The position numbers and the translations under genes were made by a program. The notes beneath the pieces were generated by a model. That model had not been told where the DNA came from and made no database searches. It worked only from the letters and a program-made list of their open reading frames with translations. A DNA stretch of 64,000 bases from QHWT01 sp963755695 (GTDB taxonomy: Bacteria > Acidobacteriota > Vicinamibacteria > Vicinamibacterales > 2-12-FULL-66-21). The stretch is taken from the NCBI GenBank assembly GCA_963755695.1, contig CAVWLB010000001.1:1178001-1242000 (forward strand). The letters are read 5' to 3'. Positions 1 to 10,450 of the stretch are shown here, in pieces (the first letter of the stretch is position 1; every line of letters starts with the position of its first letter).

Positions 1-1751
1 TCGCGGCGGGGCATCCCACGATTGCCCGAGTGCTGAAGGACGGTGGCTACCGGACCGGTGCGTTCGTGGGAGCGTATGTGCTGGACAGGCGCTTCGGCCT
101 GGCCGATGGGTTCGACGTCTACGACGATCGCGTCGATCGCGATCCTTCGGGTGCGGCGGTGCTGGAAGCCCAGCGCCGGGGGGATGCGGTCGTGAACGCT
201 GCGCTCGGATGGCTTCCGTCCTCCGACCCGCGGCCGTTCTTCGCGTGGATTCATCTCTACGATCCGCACGCGCCTTACGATCCGCCGGCGGAATATCTCG
301 CCCGAGCCAAGAACGTTCCCTACGACGGCGAGGTCGCGTTTGCCGATGCGCAGGTCGGCCGCGTGCTGGAGTGGTTGACCGCGTCGGGTCAGGCCGGTCG
401 CACCGTAATTGCGATCGCCGGCGATCATGGCGAGGGACTGGGCGATCACGGCGAGATGACTCATGGCATGCTCGCCTACGATTCGACGCTTCGAGTGCCG
501 CTCGTCGTTGCGCGTCCCGGCATGCCCGCGGCAACCGTTGACGAGTCCGTCTCCCTGGTCGATCTTGCCGGCACGCTCGTGGAGCTCGCACAGCGTCCGC
601 TGCCCGCCAGCATGCACGCCCGGTCGCTGCTGCGCGCGCCGAATGGCCCGCGAGAAGTCTACGCAGAAACAGAGTATCCGCGACAGGCCGGTTGGCATTC
701 GTTGCGGGTGCTGGTTGCCGACCGATGGAAGCTGATCGCCTCATCCGAACCGGAGCTCTACGATCTGCAGGACGACCCGCGCGAGACCCGCAACGTTGCC
801 TCCGGAAGAGCCGCAAGTGTGGCGGGGATGCGGGCGCGGCTTCAGGAAATGGAATCAAAGGCTGCGGCGGCTTCGTCACCGGCCGCTCCGGTGCCGCCGG
901 AGGTCGCGGAGCGCCTGCGCGCGCTCGGGTACGTCTCAGGAAGTGCGGCAACCGGCATGGCAGACGATCGCGCGCCGAACCCGGCTCGTCATATCGCCGC
1001 ATGGAACGCCTACGAACGCGAGCTGTTGCGCCTCACGTCCGGCGATGCGCGCCGGGCGCTGCCAGCACTCACCGGCCTTGCGCGAGCGTTTCCGGACTCA
1101 CCACTGTTCCAGTCTACGTATGCGCGAGCCTTGAAGGACACCGGGCGCGTGAGCGAGGCGCTCGACGTCTACAAACGGCTCGTCGCCCGATGGCCGCGCG
1201 ATGCCGGGCTCTATCACGATCTCGCGGTCGCCGCGGCAGCCGCTGGGCTTCCGAAAGAGGCTGGACGCGCCGAGCAGGCCGCGCTCGCGCTGGAGCCGTC
1301 GAACGCCGCGGCGGCCAATGGACTGGGCTTGTTGCACGCCGAGAGCGGTCGCACGACCGAGGCCACGGCGGCGTTCGAGCAGGCGGTGAAGCTCGATCCC
1401 TCCAACGCCACGTTCTGGACGAATCTGGGCAACGCGCGGCGGTCCGAGGGAAACGCCGCCGCTGCGGAGCAGGCCTATCGCAAGGCGCTCGATCTCGACC
1501 CGCGCTACGCCGACGCGGCAAACGGCATGGGCGTGCTGCTGGTCCAGGCCCATCGAGCCGGTGAGGCGATCCCGTTCTTCGAGCGCGCGCTTGCCGGCTC
1601 ACCACGCTTTGCCGAGGCGCGCCTGAATCTTGGTATTGCGTATCAGGAGACCGGGAATTCGGAGAAGGCGGCCGAACAGTACCGGCAGGTGCTCGAGCTC
1701 GCCCCACCCGGCTCGCGCGAGTACCAGGCGGCCTCCGCGCTGCTGAAATGA
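1..1751 (+). CDS. Sulfatase-like hydrolase with C-terminal TPR repeats (5' end cut by window)
   Basis: The reading frame is open from the left edge, so the true start lies outside the window; the first GTG at position 30 is internal. The N-terminal half matches the alkaline phosphatase/sulfatase superfamily: there is a GDHGEGLGDHGE metal-site motif near codon 140 and a late block (ELYDLQDDPRET) that usually closes this domain. The C-terminal half carries about five tetratricopeptide repeats, seen as repeated A-x-LDP-x-N/YA patterns. The nucleophile region lies upstream and is not visible. The paralogue at 5730-7602 has the same architecture. Such proteins are common in Acidobacteriota and are usually predicted to be exported, but the substrate is unknown. 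The gene ends 10 bp from the convergent gene that follows. Confidence 0.85.
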   Translation, partial: AAGHPTIARVLKDGGYRTGAFVGAYVLDRRFGLADGFDVYDDRVDRDPSGAAVLEAQRRGDAVVNAALGWLPSSDPRPFFAWIHLYDPHAPYDPPAEYLARAKNVPYDGEVAFADAQVGRVLEWLTASGQAGRTVIAIAGDHGEGLGDHGEMTHGMLAYDSTLRVPLVVARPGMPAATVDESVSLVDLAGTLVELAQRPLPASMHARSLLRAPNGPREVYAETEYPRQAGWHSLRVLVADRWKLIASSEPELYDLQDDPRETRNVASGRAASVAGMRARLQEMESKAAAASSPAAPVPPEVAERLRALGYVSGSAATGMADDRAPNPARHIAAWNAYERELLRLTSGDARRALPALTGLARAFPDSPLFQSTYARALKDTGRVSEALDVYKRLVARWPRDAGLYHDLAVAAAAAGLPKEAGRAEQAALALEPSNAAAANGLGLLHAESGRTTEATAAFEQAVKLDPSNATFWTNLGNARRSEGNAAAAEQAYRKALDLDPRYADAANGMGVLLVQAHRAGEAIPFFERALAGSPRFAEARLNLGIAYQETGNSEKAAEQYRQVLELAPPGSREYQAASALLK

Positions 1752-1761
1752 CCGATCGCCT

Positions 1762-2337
1762 CTACTTGGCGATTGGGAGTCGGACGATGAATGGTTCGAG
1801 GAGCGTGGCCGACACCTCGGTGCCGTGTTCCAGGCGTACATCGGTCGGCCGCACGACCGAGAAGCCATGCCGTCGGGTCTTGGCCATCTCGCCGGCGAAG
1901 CGAACCGGCGCGGTGCGAATGCCGACGCGACTGCGTGTTTCGGGATGTTCGATCAAGTCGAACTTCAGTTCCAGCCGCCCGGGTCCATCGTCGCGGCTCG
2001 CGGGACTGACATGTTTCACGCTTCCGAACACGGCAGTGCCCGAAGGCACCAGCTCGGTTCCCTCGCTCGTCAATGGCGCGGACAATCGTCCAACGATCGG
2101 ATCGTCGGGGCGGCTGACGTCAGACGAGGCGTCGGTTCCAAGCTGAATCGATAGCAACGTCCCGGCGGGAACCTTGAAGTCGCGGTACTCTGGCTTGGCC
2201 GACCGCTTCGTGGTCCCGGTCGCCTTGGCGCGGCCGTTGCCCGCGCGAGCCTGCATCGCGTAGCCGGGACCATCGTTCACGACTACCAGCAAGGCTATCG
2301 CCGGTACGACAAGGAGTCGGGATCTGATCTGGCGCAT
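1762..2337 (-). CDS. Secreted protein of unknown function
   Basis: I chose the ATG at 2337 because it gives a good signal peptide (MRQIRSR, then a hydrophobic stretch ending near AMQARA). The frame is open further upstream to 2439, but that extension looks non-coding. The mature part of about 160 residues is rich in beta-strand-like alternation and contains the phrase VPAGTLLSIQLGTD followed by GT-x-LVPSGTAVFGSV, a pattern seen in exported or envelope proteins that keep a small beta-barrel. I do not recognise a named family. It converges with the sulfatase gene on its left. The strong terminator at 2445-2481 lies upstream of this gene and serves the TonB receptor. Confidence 0.6.
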   Translation of the reverse strand: MRQIRSRLLVVPAIALLVVVNDGPGYAMQARAGNGRAKATGTTKRSAKPEYRDFKVPAGTLLSIQLGTDASSDVSRPDDPIVGRLSAPLTSEGTELVPSGTAVFGSVKHVSPASRDDGPGRLELKFDLIEHPETRSRVGIRTAPVRFAGEMAKTRRHGFSVVRPTDVRLEHGTEVSATLLEPFIVRLPIAK

Positions 2338-2444
2338 CGTGTCGGACGATCCGAGCTGCAAGGCATGTGCCTCGGGCGACGTGCCACTCCCGGTCGTTTC
2401 TTCGCCGGACTCGATCTCGAAATCGTCTGCCGATCTCAATTTCG

Positions 2445-2481
2445 AAAAAAAAGGGCTGGCTCACCGAAGTGAGCCAGCCCT
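2445..2481 (-). terminator. Rho-independent terminator of the TonB receptor gene
   Basis: A perfect 13-bp stem (2452-2464 with 2469-2481) is closed by a four-base loop. Read on the minus strand the loop is C(UUCG)G, an extra-stable tetraloop, and it is followed by eight T residues (complement of 2445-2452). It lies about 20 bp after the stop codon of the receptor gene. Confidence 0.93.
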
Positions 2482-2503
2482 CTTGCCTTCTGTCTTCTAG
2501 CTT

Positions 2504-5458
2504 CTAGAACATGAACCGGAACCCGATCTGGCCGACGCGCTGCTCGGGGTTCTGGAAGTCTCCCGAGTATTCGGTCGGACGCAGGAAGTCCGGGTTCGGA
2601 TCGGAGGTCGAACCGAGGAAGCGCCGGGTCGTGAAGGTGCTCGGGTTCTTCGCGTTGAACAGGTTGAACACCTCGGCGATCGCTTCGATGCGCGACTGGC
2701 CGAACAGGCGGAAGGCCTTCGACACGCGCAGGTTGAACGTCGACTGCGAGGCACCGCGGCCGCAGTTGATCGTCTTGCACGCGCCCAGGTCCTTCAGCTT
2801 GACGGTGCCATCGTCATTCAGCCCGTCGAATCCGAACGCCTGGTCGGGGATGTCGTTGTTCGCCGAGTTGCCGTTCAGGTCGATGCCCTGGATGGTCGCC
2901 ACCGGCAGCGCCGAACGATAGCGGAAGGCCGGCGCGACGGTGATGTCCCAGGGCGCCTGCCAGACCGCAGAGAGCGACACCCGGTGACGCGCGTCGGTGC
3001 GGCCCGACGGACCTTCCTGCACGTCGGCGAAGGGATCCAGGTGGTTCTGGATGTTCTGCATGTTCAGTTCGTCCGACCCGTTGCCAGTCGTCGATTTCGC
3101 GGACGACAGCGAGTACCAAGCCGAGAACGACAGCCCGCTCGTCATCCGGCGGCGCAGGCCGAGGTTGATGCCGTCGTATTTGCTCCGGCCGTTCGTGATG
3201 TCGATGGTGAAGTTGGCCGGGCTGAGTACCAGCGAGATCCGCGAACTGCCGCCCGGTCGTCCCCGGGTTGACCTGGTTCAACTGGATACGCCAGCCGAGG
3301 TCGTGGCCAACCGAGTGCACGTAATCGACATCGAACACCGTCGCCGCTTCGAGCTGATGCGACCAGCCCACCGACGTCTGGTCGGCGTAGGGTTGCGTGA
3401 TGCGCGGCGACGCGATGTGCGAGTTGAGCGGCAGCGCGCCGCCCGCCTCGTTCTGGCCCGCAATAATGTTGCCGGGTCGTCGCCGACGTGGAACGGCTGT
3501 CCGTCAGGCTTCATGATGCCGTCCACGTTATGGACGTTGAAGACCTGACCGGCGCCGATGCCCGTCGCATTCACCGCCGCAAACAGGATGTTCGCGTTGG
3601 TGTAGCCGACGTCGTAGTAGCGGCCCCAGCCCGCGCGCAGCACGTCGCGTCCGTCACCCCGCAGGTCGTAGACCGCGCCGGCGCGTGGCTGAAAGTTGTT
3701 CTTGTCTTCCTCAGACGACTTGCCGAAATCATCGAAGGCCGGCTGGCCGGCGAACCGGCCGGCGCGGCGCTGCGTCCTGCAGGATCACGAAGTTCGGGTT
3801 CTTGGTCTGGTCGATCGCATAACCGGTCAGCAGGTCGTAGCGGAAGCCGAGGTTCAGCGTCAGCTTGCTGGTCACCTTCCAGTCGTCCTGGATGTAGGTC
3901 GAGTACTGCTTGGTCGGGATGTTCGCGTCCGCCGCGCCGCCGTTGAGCGTGACGTCGGTGACCGGACCGTTGAGGTCGTTGGTCAGCATGCGTGTACGCG
4001 TAGTCGCCCGTGCCGGTATTGAAGGTGATGAACAGGCGCGGCTCGTTGATGAAGTTCACGCCCGTCTTGAACGCCGTGGCTGAGGCCGCCCATGCCCGGA
4101 CATGCTCCACGAGAAGTCGTCGCGGAACTGCCACTTCTTCTGCTGCGTCTGCTGCGGGGTGTTGACGTTCTGCCCGATGGTCACCTGGTTGGGGAAGCTG
4201 ATGTTCGGGTCCAGGCTGTTCGCGCTGATCGCGTTGGCGAAGTCCGCGTACTGGAAGATGAACTCGTTCAGCTTCGCGCCGCCCAGCACGTAGTTGTGGT
4301 TGGCATTGATCGAATTGAACGTGTTGCTGCTCACTCCCCAGTTGCTCGGCGGCGCGAGCGGCCCGGCACCATACGGCTGATTGTTGGTGTTGCGGCCGTA
4401 GCGAACCGACAGATACTGCGCCGCATTGAGGTTGGCCGTGCCTTTGACGGTCAGCAGGTTCTCGCGATAGGGCGTCGTAAACACGCCGTCCTGATCCGGG
4501 AAGAGTCCCTGCGTGTCGACCGCCTGGAACGTGTCCTGCTGCGTGCGCTCGATACGCGCCGAAGAAGTGCGCCTTGTTCTTCACGATCGGGCCGCCGAAC
4601 GCAGCCGCCGTACTGCCGCGGCTGGTAGTCCTGCTTCGGAACGTCGGACAGCTTCTCGGTCTCGGTCCGCGCGTTCAGCGCGTCGTTGCGGAACAGCGTG
4701 AACCAGCTCCCGTGCACGTCGTTGGTGCCGCTCTTGGTGACGATGTTCATCACGCCGCCGTTGCTGCGGCCGTACTCGGCCTTGTAGCGCTGGGTGACGA
4801 AGTTGAACTCCTGAATCGCCTCGAGCGGGAAGAGCTGCAGCAATCCGCCGACGGTGTCGTCGTTGTTGTCGCCGCCGTCAATCTGATAGTTGACGTTGCG
4901 CCCGTTGCCACCGGCAAGCTGCGGCGAGTACTGCGTGCTCTTCGTCGGGTCGCTGTGGTAGCCGAGGCCGACGCCCGGGATGGTGATCGCCGCGTTCGCG
5001 AACTGCCGGCCGTTGAGCGGCAGGTTCTCGAGGCGCTGCACGTCCACGACGCCACCCACCGAGGAGCTGCTCGTCTGAATGAGCGGCGACTCCGCGGTGA
5101 CGCTGACGTTCTCGGATAGTCCTGCGACCGTAAGGTCGACGTTCACGTCGATCGTCTGGGCCACGTTGACGACCAGCCCCTTGCGGTCGTATGGCGAAAA
5201 GCCCGAGAGATCGGCGTGCAGATCGTAGGTTCCAACCGGCAGCGCGTTGAGGCGGTATACGCCTTCCGCGTCCGTAACCTCCGACCGCGTGAGTCCGGTC
5301 TCAGTGTTCTTGGCGGTGACTGTGACTCCCGGAATCGCAGCCTTTTGGGCGTCAGTGATGCGCCCCTGAATGTTGCCCGATGTCTGCTGCGCGTGCGCGG
5401 GCGTACCCGCGAGCGTGAACGCGCAGAGCGCGATCATCGCAGCGATGATCTTCTTCAT
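2504..5458 (-). CDS. TonB-dependent outer-membrane receptor with carboxypeptidase-regulatory domain, broken by about seven frameshifts
   Basis: The start at 5458 follows a GGAGG sequence and opens a signal peptide (MKKIIAAMIALCAFTLAG). A carboxypeptidase regulatory-like domain follows (about residues 27-115), then a plug domain containing LPLNGRQFANAA and GGDNNDDTVGG, then a beta-barrel ending in GFRFMF, whose terminal aromatic residue is typical of outer-membrane proteins. Intact it would be roughly 980 residues. The frame changes near 4600, 4555, 4080, 3990, 3770, 3475 and 3250, while protein similarity continues smoothly across each point. Nearby genes are nearly all intact, so either this gene is decaying or this stretch was poorly polished because the family has many paralogues. 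Such receptors import large ligands such as glycans or peptides in Acidobacteriota; the ligand here is unknown. Confidence 0.85.
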
Positions 5459-5729
5459 GCCTTTCTGGCCTCCGTGTGAATTGAAAGAGAGCCCTCTCCG
5501 AGCGGCTGTGACGAATGACAGTAGCAAGCCCCGCTCCAGCACGGCCGTGACCAGCGGCGTTCGGAAACTGATGAAACTGCGGTAGTTAGGGACCGATGGT
5601 CGGGAGTCGATGGTGAGCGGCCTTCGACCGGATCCAATGGATTGGTTTCCAGGAGGGGCCGGATACGGAAATGCCGTGTCGAACCGCCATGTGCCAGACG
5701 TGAACGGTTCTTCCGTAAGTGGGACGAAC

Positions 5730-7602
5730 CTAGCTCTTCGAGGGACGAACTGCGGTAAGCAGGCGCTCCACCTCCGGGCGCTGAGGGGCCGATTCGGGCA
5801 ACCGGCGCAGGAGTTCCGTTGCTTCCCGGGCCGCTTCGTCGCGGCGGCCCAACCGCGCGAATGCCACCGCAAGTGAGAAGCGCGCCTGGTGGAGATCGGG
5901 ATCGACGGCCAGCGCTCGCTGAAGGAACGTCAGTCCATCGGCAGGTCGGCCACCGTCCGACAGCGCGATTCCCAGATTCGCGAGGACGACCGGATTGTCG
6001 GGTTCGATCTGTTCGGCGCCGCGAAGCACCCGCTCTGCTTCTGGACGCTGGCCTGCCGCGATCGCACAGCCAGCGAGTCCGAGGTGAGCATCGACACTTG
6101 GCAGATGTTCGGCGATCGCCGCCCGGAATTCCGACGCCGCGGCGGAGCATTTTCCCTGCGCAACCAGCACGTATCCGAGACGCACGTGGGCCTGAGGATT
6201 GTCCGGATCCTCCTTCAAGATTTCGCGCAACGCCCGTTCGAGTGCCGGGCCCTGCAGTTCTCCTGAAGTGACCTGCCCCAGATGTGCGGCCAGCTCGCGG
6301 TGGTCCTTCGGATCGACGCGGTTGGATCCCGAACTCGACCCGGCGGCGTAGCCGAGGGCCTGAAGCCGCGCGAGGGCCTCGCGGTCCAGCGCGGCGGCGT
6401 TCGAAGCAAGCGTTGCACTGGAGATGGCGTCCGTTCGCCGGGCCAGTTCCGAGGCGCGCGTCGCTTCCGTCGCGACCAGGTTCTGCGTTTCGCCAGGATC
6501 CTTCTGCAGATCGTAGAGCTCCGGCTTTGGCGCCGCGATGTACTTCCAGTGGCCGTCGCGCAGCGTCCTGAACGGGCTCCAGCCGAAATCCAGGAGGGGT
6601 GCGAAGGATTCAGCGTATAGCATGCGCGCCGGCAGCGATCCGCCGGTCAGCGCCGGCGAGAGATCGATGCCGTCCGCGTCGAACCGGCCGACACCGGCGC
6701 GGGCGGCAACTGTTGGCGCGACGTCGATCAGCGCGACCGGGTCGTTCACGGTCTTCGCGCCCGATACGCCAGGGCCAGTCACGATCATCGGAACCCGTAA
6801 CGTCGTGTCATACGCGAACACGCTGTGGCTGATCTCGCCATGTTCGCCGAACGCCTCACCGTGATCCGCGGCAGCCACGATCAATGTGTCGTTGCGCGCG
6901 TCGCCGAGAGCGTCGATCAGGCGACCGGCCTGTCGATCTGCTTCGGCGATCTCTTCGTCGTAGCGCACGGCGACCGGGCGCTGCGCTTCGACGGGATTCG
7001 CCGGGTTGCCATAGGGCGCGTGTGGTTCGAACAGGTGTACCCACAGGAAGAATCGGTTTTGGTGGTGATGGCCAAGCCACTCGATCGCCTCGTCGACGAC
7101 GATGCGCCCTGGCCGCTCGTTTGCCGGCCGGCCGTCGTCCCCGCGTGGCATGCGATCGCTGTAGGTCTGAAAGCCTTTGTTCAGTCCGAATCGGCGATCG
7201 AGGGGAAACGCGGCAACGAATGCTGCCGTTGCAAACCCTTGCTTCGCCAACGCCTCGGCGAGTGTCGGCGTCGCCGGATCGACCCGCATGCCGTTGTGCC
7301 GGGCGCCGTGTCCGGGAGGATAGCGCCCGGTCATCAGGCTGGCGTGCGACGTGAGCGTAATCGGCGCAGCCGCGTAGGCCGCCTCGAAACGCACGCCGCC
7401 ACGCGCAAGCGAGTCGAGCGTAGACGTCCGGCGCAGCGGCGTAGCCATATGCGCCGACGCGATCCGCCCGCAGCGTATCGATGGTGATGAGCAGGACGTT
7501 ACGGGCGACGGCTACTGTCGCGGATCCGCGCGGGGCCGTCTTGTCGCCGGAGCACGCGGCGATGATGACAAGCGTGAGCGATACCGTAAGGAGACGCGCC
7601 AC
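5730..7602 (-). CDS. Sulfatase-like lipoprotein hydrolase with TPR repeats (one frameshift)
   Basis: The protein starts at 7602 with a lipoprotein-type signal (LVIIAACSG, probable lipidation Cys). The metal-site block NVLLITIDTLRADRVGAYGY follows. A frameshift near 7440 separates this from the rest (TLDSLARGGVRFE onward). The nucleophile region reads ITLTSHASLMTG, with Thr where formylglycine-forming sulfatases have Cys or Ser in C/S-x-P-x-R. The second metal motif is AADHGEAFGEHGE. The last 200 residues hold about four TPR-like repeats. The Thr suggests a phosphatase or phosphodiesterase-like chemistry rather than a classical sulfatase. It is a paralogue of the gene at the left edge, and the two flank the TonB receptor, so the three may act together on an external substrate. 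Confidence 0.82.
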
Positions 7603-7660
7603 CAGTAGGCACGACCGTTAGGCCGGGCGTGTTCGGATTATCACACTCGCATGAACCACG

Positions 7661-7810
7661 TCAGCTTGAGGCCTTTGCCGGCTGCGGCGAGTGAGCCGCT
7701 TTACTCGCAGCCTTCCGCTCGGCCAGCATCTGCCGGATCCTTGCGCGCCGTAACACGCCTCGCTTGCGGTTGATCTGGTGCCGGGACTTATCGCCGTTTC
7801 TCGCGGACAT
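7661..7810 (-). CDS. Small very basic conserved-type protein, 49 aa
   Basis: An ATG at 7810, after a GAGG sequence, opens a 49-residue frame beginning MSARNGDKSRHQINRKRGVL and continuing with RRARIRQMLAERKA. More than a quarter of the residues are Arg or Lys. The N-terminal xxRNGDKSR pattern resembles small basic hypothetical proteins I have seen in Acidobacteriota, but I cannot name a function; RNA or DNA binding is only a guess from charge. It stands alone between the sulfatase gene and the tandem-repeat tract next to the ADOP permease. Confidence 0.55.
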   Translation of the reverse strand: MSARNGDKSRHQINRKRGVLRRARIRQMLAERKAASKAAHSPQPAKASS

Positions 7811-7888
7811 GGGACCTCGATTTGGTGATTCGCTGATTTTGATTGTGCTTTCAAATGCGCGGGCGGTAGCCCGCGCAAGTTGCTAACT

Positions 7889-7970
7889 AAATCATTAAAT
7901 CACTAAATCACTAAATCACTGAATCCCCTGAATCACCAAATCACTGAATCCCCTGAATCACCAAATCCCA
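7889..7970. repeat. Tandem array of 8-9 bp AT-rich units ending exactly at a stop codon
   Basis: Ten consecutive units follow the patterns AAATCACT, GAATCCCCT and GAATCACC. The last 50 bases form two copies of a 25-bp higher-order unit (7921-7945 and 7946-7970). The array ends at the base before the ADOP stop codon. An inverted copy of the GAATCACCAAAT unit sits at 7819-7831, just before the small basic gene. Confidence 0.9.
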
Positions 7971-10424
7971 TCAGTCAGTACGCAACGCAACCATTGGATC
8001 CACTCGCGTCGCACGACGGGCCGGGATGTAACTGGCGGCGAGTGCGATGACGGTGAAGAGCAGCGCCGCGCCGCCGAACGTCACCGGATCGATGGCGCGG
8101 ATCCCGAACAACAGGCTGTGAAGCAGTTGCGATGCCGCCGCGCCGGCGGCGAGGCCGATCGCGACGCCTATCGCGGCCAGGTTCATGGCCTGGCGCAACA
8201 CGAGCCTGACTACCGCTCTGCGATCCGCGCCGAGCGCCATGCGGATGCCGATTTCACGCGTACGACGGCTCACTGCGTACGACGTCACCCCGTAAATCCC
8301 GATCGCGGCCAGGAGCAGTCCGACGATGCCGAGCGTACCGGCAACGGAAGCCGCGATGCGCTGTGGGATGAGGCCAATGGCGGTGACCTCCGTGAGCGGC
8401 ATTGCGGTGGTGACCGGAAGGTTCGAATTCATCTCGCGGACGAGCGCGCGAACCTGCGGAATCACCGTGCCTCCGGCGGTCTTCACCAGCAGGGACATGC
8501 GCGCGTTGTAGTGCTGCGCGAACGGTACGTAGACGTAAGGTGTCTCGTCGCCGCCGAGGCTGATCATGTGGGCATTGGCGGCGACGCCCACGATCGTCAA
8601 CCGGTCGCCTGCCCCGCCGAACGGCGTGTCCACATCGAGGCTGCGCCCAATCGGATCCGCAGTACCAAAGAATTGCCGCGCAAGCGCCTCGTTCACGATC
8701 GCTACGCGCGGCGACGCCTGCGTGTCGCTCTCGCTGAAGTCGCGTCCTCTCTGCAGGTGGACGTCCAACGACCGGAAGAATCCGGGCGTGACGATATTCC
8801 AGTCGGTCGGCGCCACGTCTTGCCGGGTGTCGTTACGCGGCGTGCCAGGCAACCGCAGCATGCCGTCGCTCATACGGTCGCCGTCGAGCGGAAGATCGGC
8901 GGCGAGCACGGCGGAGCGTGCGCCCGGCAGCGCCGTGGCTCTTTCGACGAGATTCCGCGCGAAGCGTTGCCCCGCCGCATCGTCGTAGCCCGCCAGCGAG
9001 AAATCGAGCGTCACCACGTCAACGTTCGTCTGGTCGAAGCCGGGCTGAATCGCGGCTGCATGTCCGAGCGCACGCAGGAACAGGCCGGCCGCGAGCACGA
9101 GCAGCAGAGACAGCGTGACCTGTCCCACGACGAACGCGTTTCGCAGCCTCAGACGCGACGGGCCGCCGTCGAGTCCTTCGGTCTTGAGTGAGGGTACGAG
9201 GTTTGGACGTGACGACTGAAGCGCGGGCGCGAGACCCGAGAGCACCGCGGCGACGAGCGATATACCGACGGCAAAGCTGACGACCCGCCAGTCGACGCCA
9301 ATCTCGAGGCCCAGCGGGAACGGAATCTGCGGCAGGACGGACAGCAGCAACGACGTCAGCCACTGGGTGAGCAACAGCCCGGCAAGGCATCCCGCGGAGA
9401 AAAGCACGGTGGTTTCGGTCAGCAGCTGTCGGATCAGGCGTCCGCGTCCGGCGCCCATCGCAAGCCGGACGGCAATTTCACGCCGTCGTGCGGCGGCCCG
9501 GGCGAGCATCATGCCGGCCACGTTCACGCAGGCAATCGCCAGCACCAGCCCGACGATCACCATCAGGAGTCCGATGAAGGCGGCCACGAAACTGATCCGG
9601 CCGGGAACCATCGCCGAGGCCGCCACCCTCAAGCTGCGGTTGGCGTTCGCCACGGGATATTCGCGCGCCAGCGCGTCGCCAATCGATCGCAATTCAGCAT
9701 CCGCCTGCTGCAGCGTCACGCCGTCCTTGAGGCGGCCACCCATCGCCAGCCACACGATCCGTCGATCGCTGAACATATCGGCGCCCCCTGCGCCCTGAGC
9801 GTTTTGCGCCGACAGCGGCAGCCACAAGTCGCTTCGCAGCAGTGTCGTTCCCTGGAAAGCCGGTGGCGCAATACCGATCACCGCGTACGGTTTGCCGGTG
9901 ATGGTGATCGTCTTCCCGACGATCGACCGATCGCCGCCGAAGCTTCGCTGCCACAGTTCGTAGCTGATTACCGTCGCCGCGGCGCTCTCGGGTTTGTCGT
10001 CGGCATCGGTGAACAGCCGCCCGCGAACCGCGCGGGTGCCGAGCACGGTGAAGTAGTTGCCGCTCACCATCGTTCCGTAGACTCGTTCCGCACCACCCGC
10101 CGCGGAAAGGCTCATCGCAAGCGGCTCGAGCCGGATCGCATAAACGCCCGATAGCAGCGTCGTACGCTCGCGCACGTCGCGGTAGTTCGGATAGCCGGTC
10201 GTGTCGAAGCCGTGGCCGTTCTGCGTACGGCCGATGTCGACCAGCCGATCCGCTCTCGCAAGGCCCGGCAGTGGCCGGAACAAGAGCGCATTGGCGACCG
10301 AGAAAATCGTGGTGTTGGCTCCAATACCAATCGCGAGCGACAGCGCGGCGATGCAGGTAAAGGCTGGGCTGCGGCGCAGCAACCTCAATGCGTAGCGTGC
10401 ATCTTGAATGGCAGTCTGGAACAA
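7971..10424 (-). CDS. ADOP-family (MacB/FtsX-like) permease, second of a tandem pair
   Basis: This is an 817-residue member of the acidobacterial duplicated orphan permease (ADOP) family. It opens with the family signature QDARYALRLLRRSPAFT followed by a first membrane helix (AALSLAIGIGANTTIFSVANALL). A long periplasmic MacB-type core domain follows, then FtsX-type membrane blocks near residues 270-400, a second periplasmic domain, and FtsX helices at the C-terminus (EIGIRMALGADRR). No ATPase subunit is encoded nearby, which is typical of these orphan permeases. It lies 26 bp after its paralogue and is very probably co-transcribed with it. Transport substrate or signalling role is unknown. 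Confidence 0.92.
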   Translation of the reverse strand: MFQTAIQDARYALRLLRRSPAFTCIAALSLAIGIGANTTIFSVANALLFRPLPGLARADRLVDIGRTQNGHGFDTTGYPNYRDVRERTTLLSGVYAIRLEPLAMSLSAAGGAERVYGTMVSGNYFTVLGTRAVRGRLFTDADDKPESAAATVISYELWQRSFGGDRSIVGKTITITGKPYAVIGIAPPAFQGTTLLRSDLWLPLSAQNAQGAGGADMFSDRRIVWLAMGGRLKDGVTLQQADAELRSIGDALAREYPVANANRSLRVAASAMVPGRISFVAAFIGLLMVIVGLVLAIACVNVAGMMLARAAARRREIAVRLAMGAGRGRLIRQLLTETTVLFSAGCLAGLLLTQWLTSLLLSVLPQIPFPLGLEIGVDWRVVSFAVGISLVAAVLSGLAPALQSSRPNLVPSLKTEGLDGGPSRLRLRNAFVVGQVTLSLLLVLAAGLFLRALGHAAAIQPGFDQTNVDVVTLDFSLAGYDDAAGQRFARNLVERATALPGARSAVLAADLPLDGDRMSDGMLRLPGTPRNDTRQDVAPTDWNIVTPGFFRSLDVHLQRGRDFSESDTQASPRVAIVNEALARQFFGTADPIGRSLDVDTPFGGAGDRLTIVGVAANAHMISLGGDETPYVYVPFAQHYNARMSLLVKTAGGTVIPQVRALVREMNSNLPVTTAMPLTEVTAIGLIPQRIAASVAGTLGIVGLLLAAIGIYGVTSYAVSRRTREIGIRMALGADRRAVVRLVLRQAMNLAAIGVAIGLAAGAAASQLLHSLLFGIRAIDPVTFGGAALLFTVIALAASYIPARRATRVDPMVALRTD

Positions 10425-10450
10425 GGGATTCCCCCAGGGCTGATCGTTGT

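Noticed and set aside
7889..7970. Tandem repeats as a CRISPR array
   Set aside because: Units are 8-9 bp with no unique spacers, and no cas genes are present in the window.
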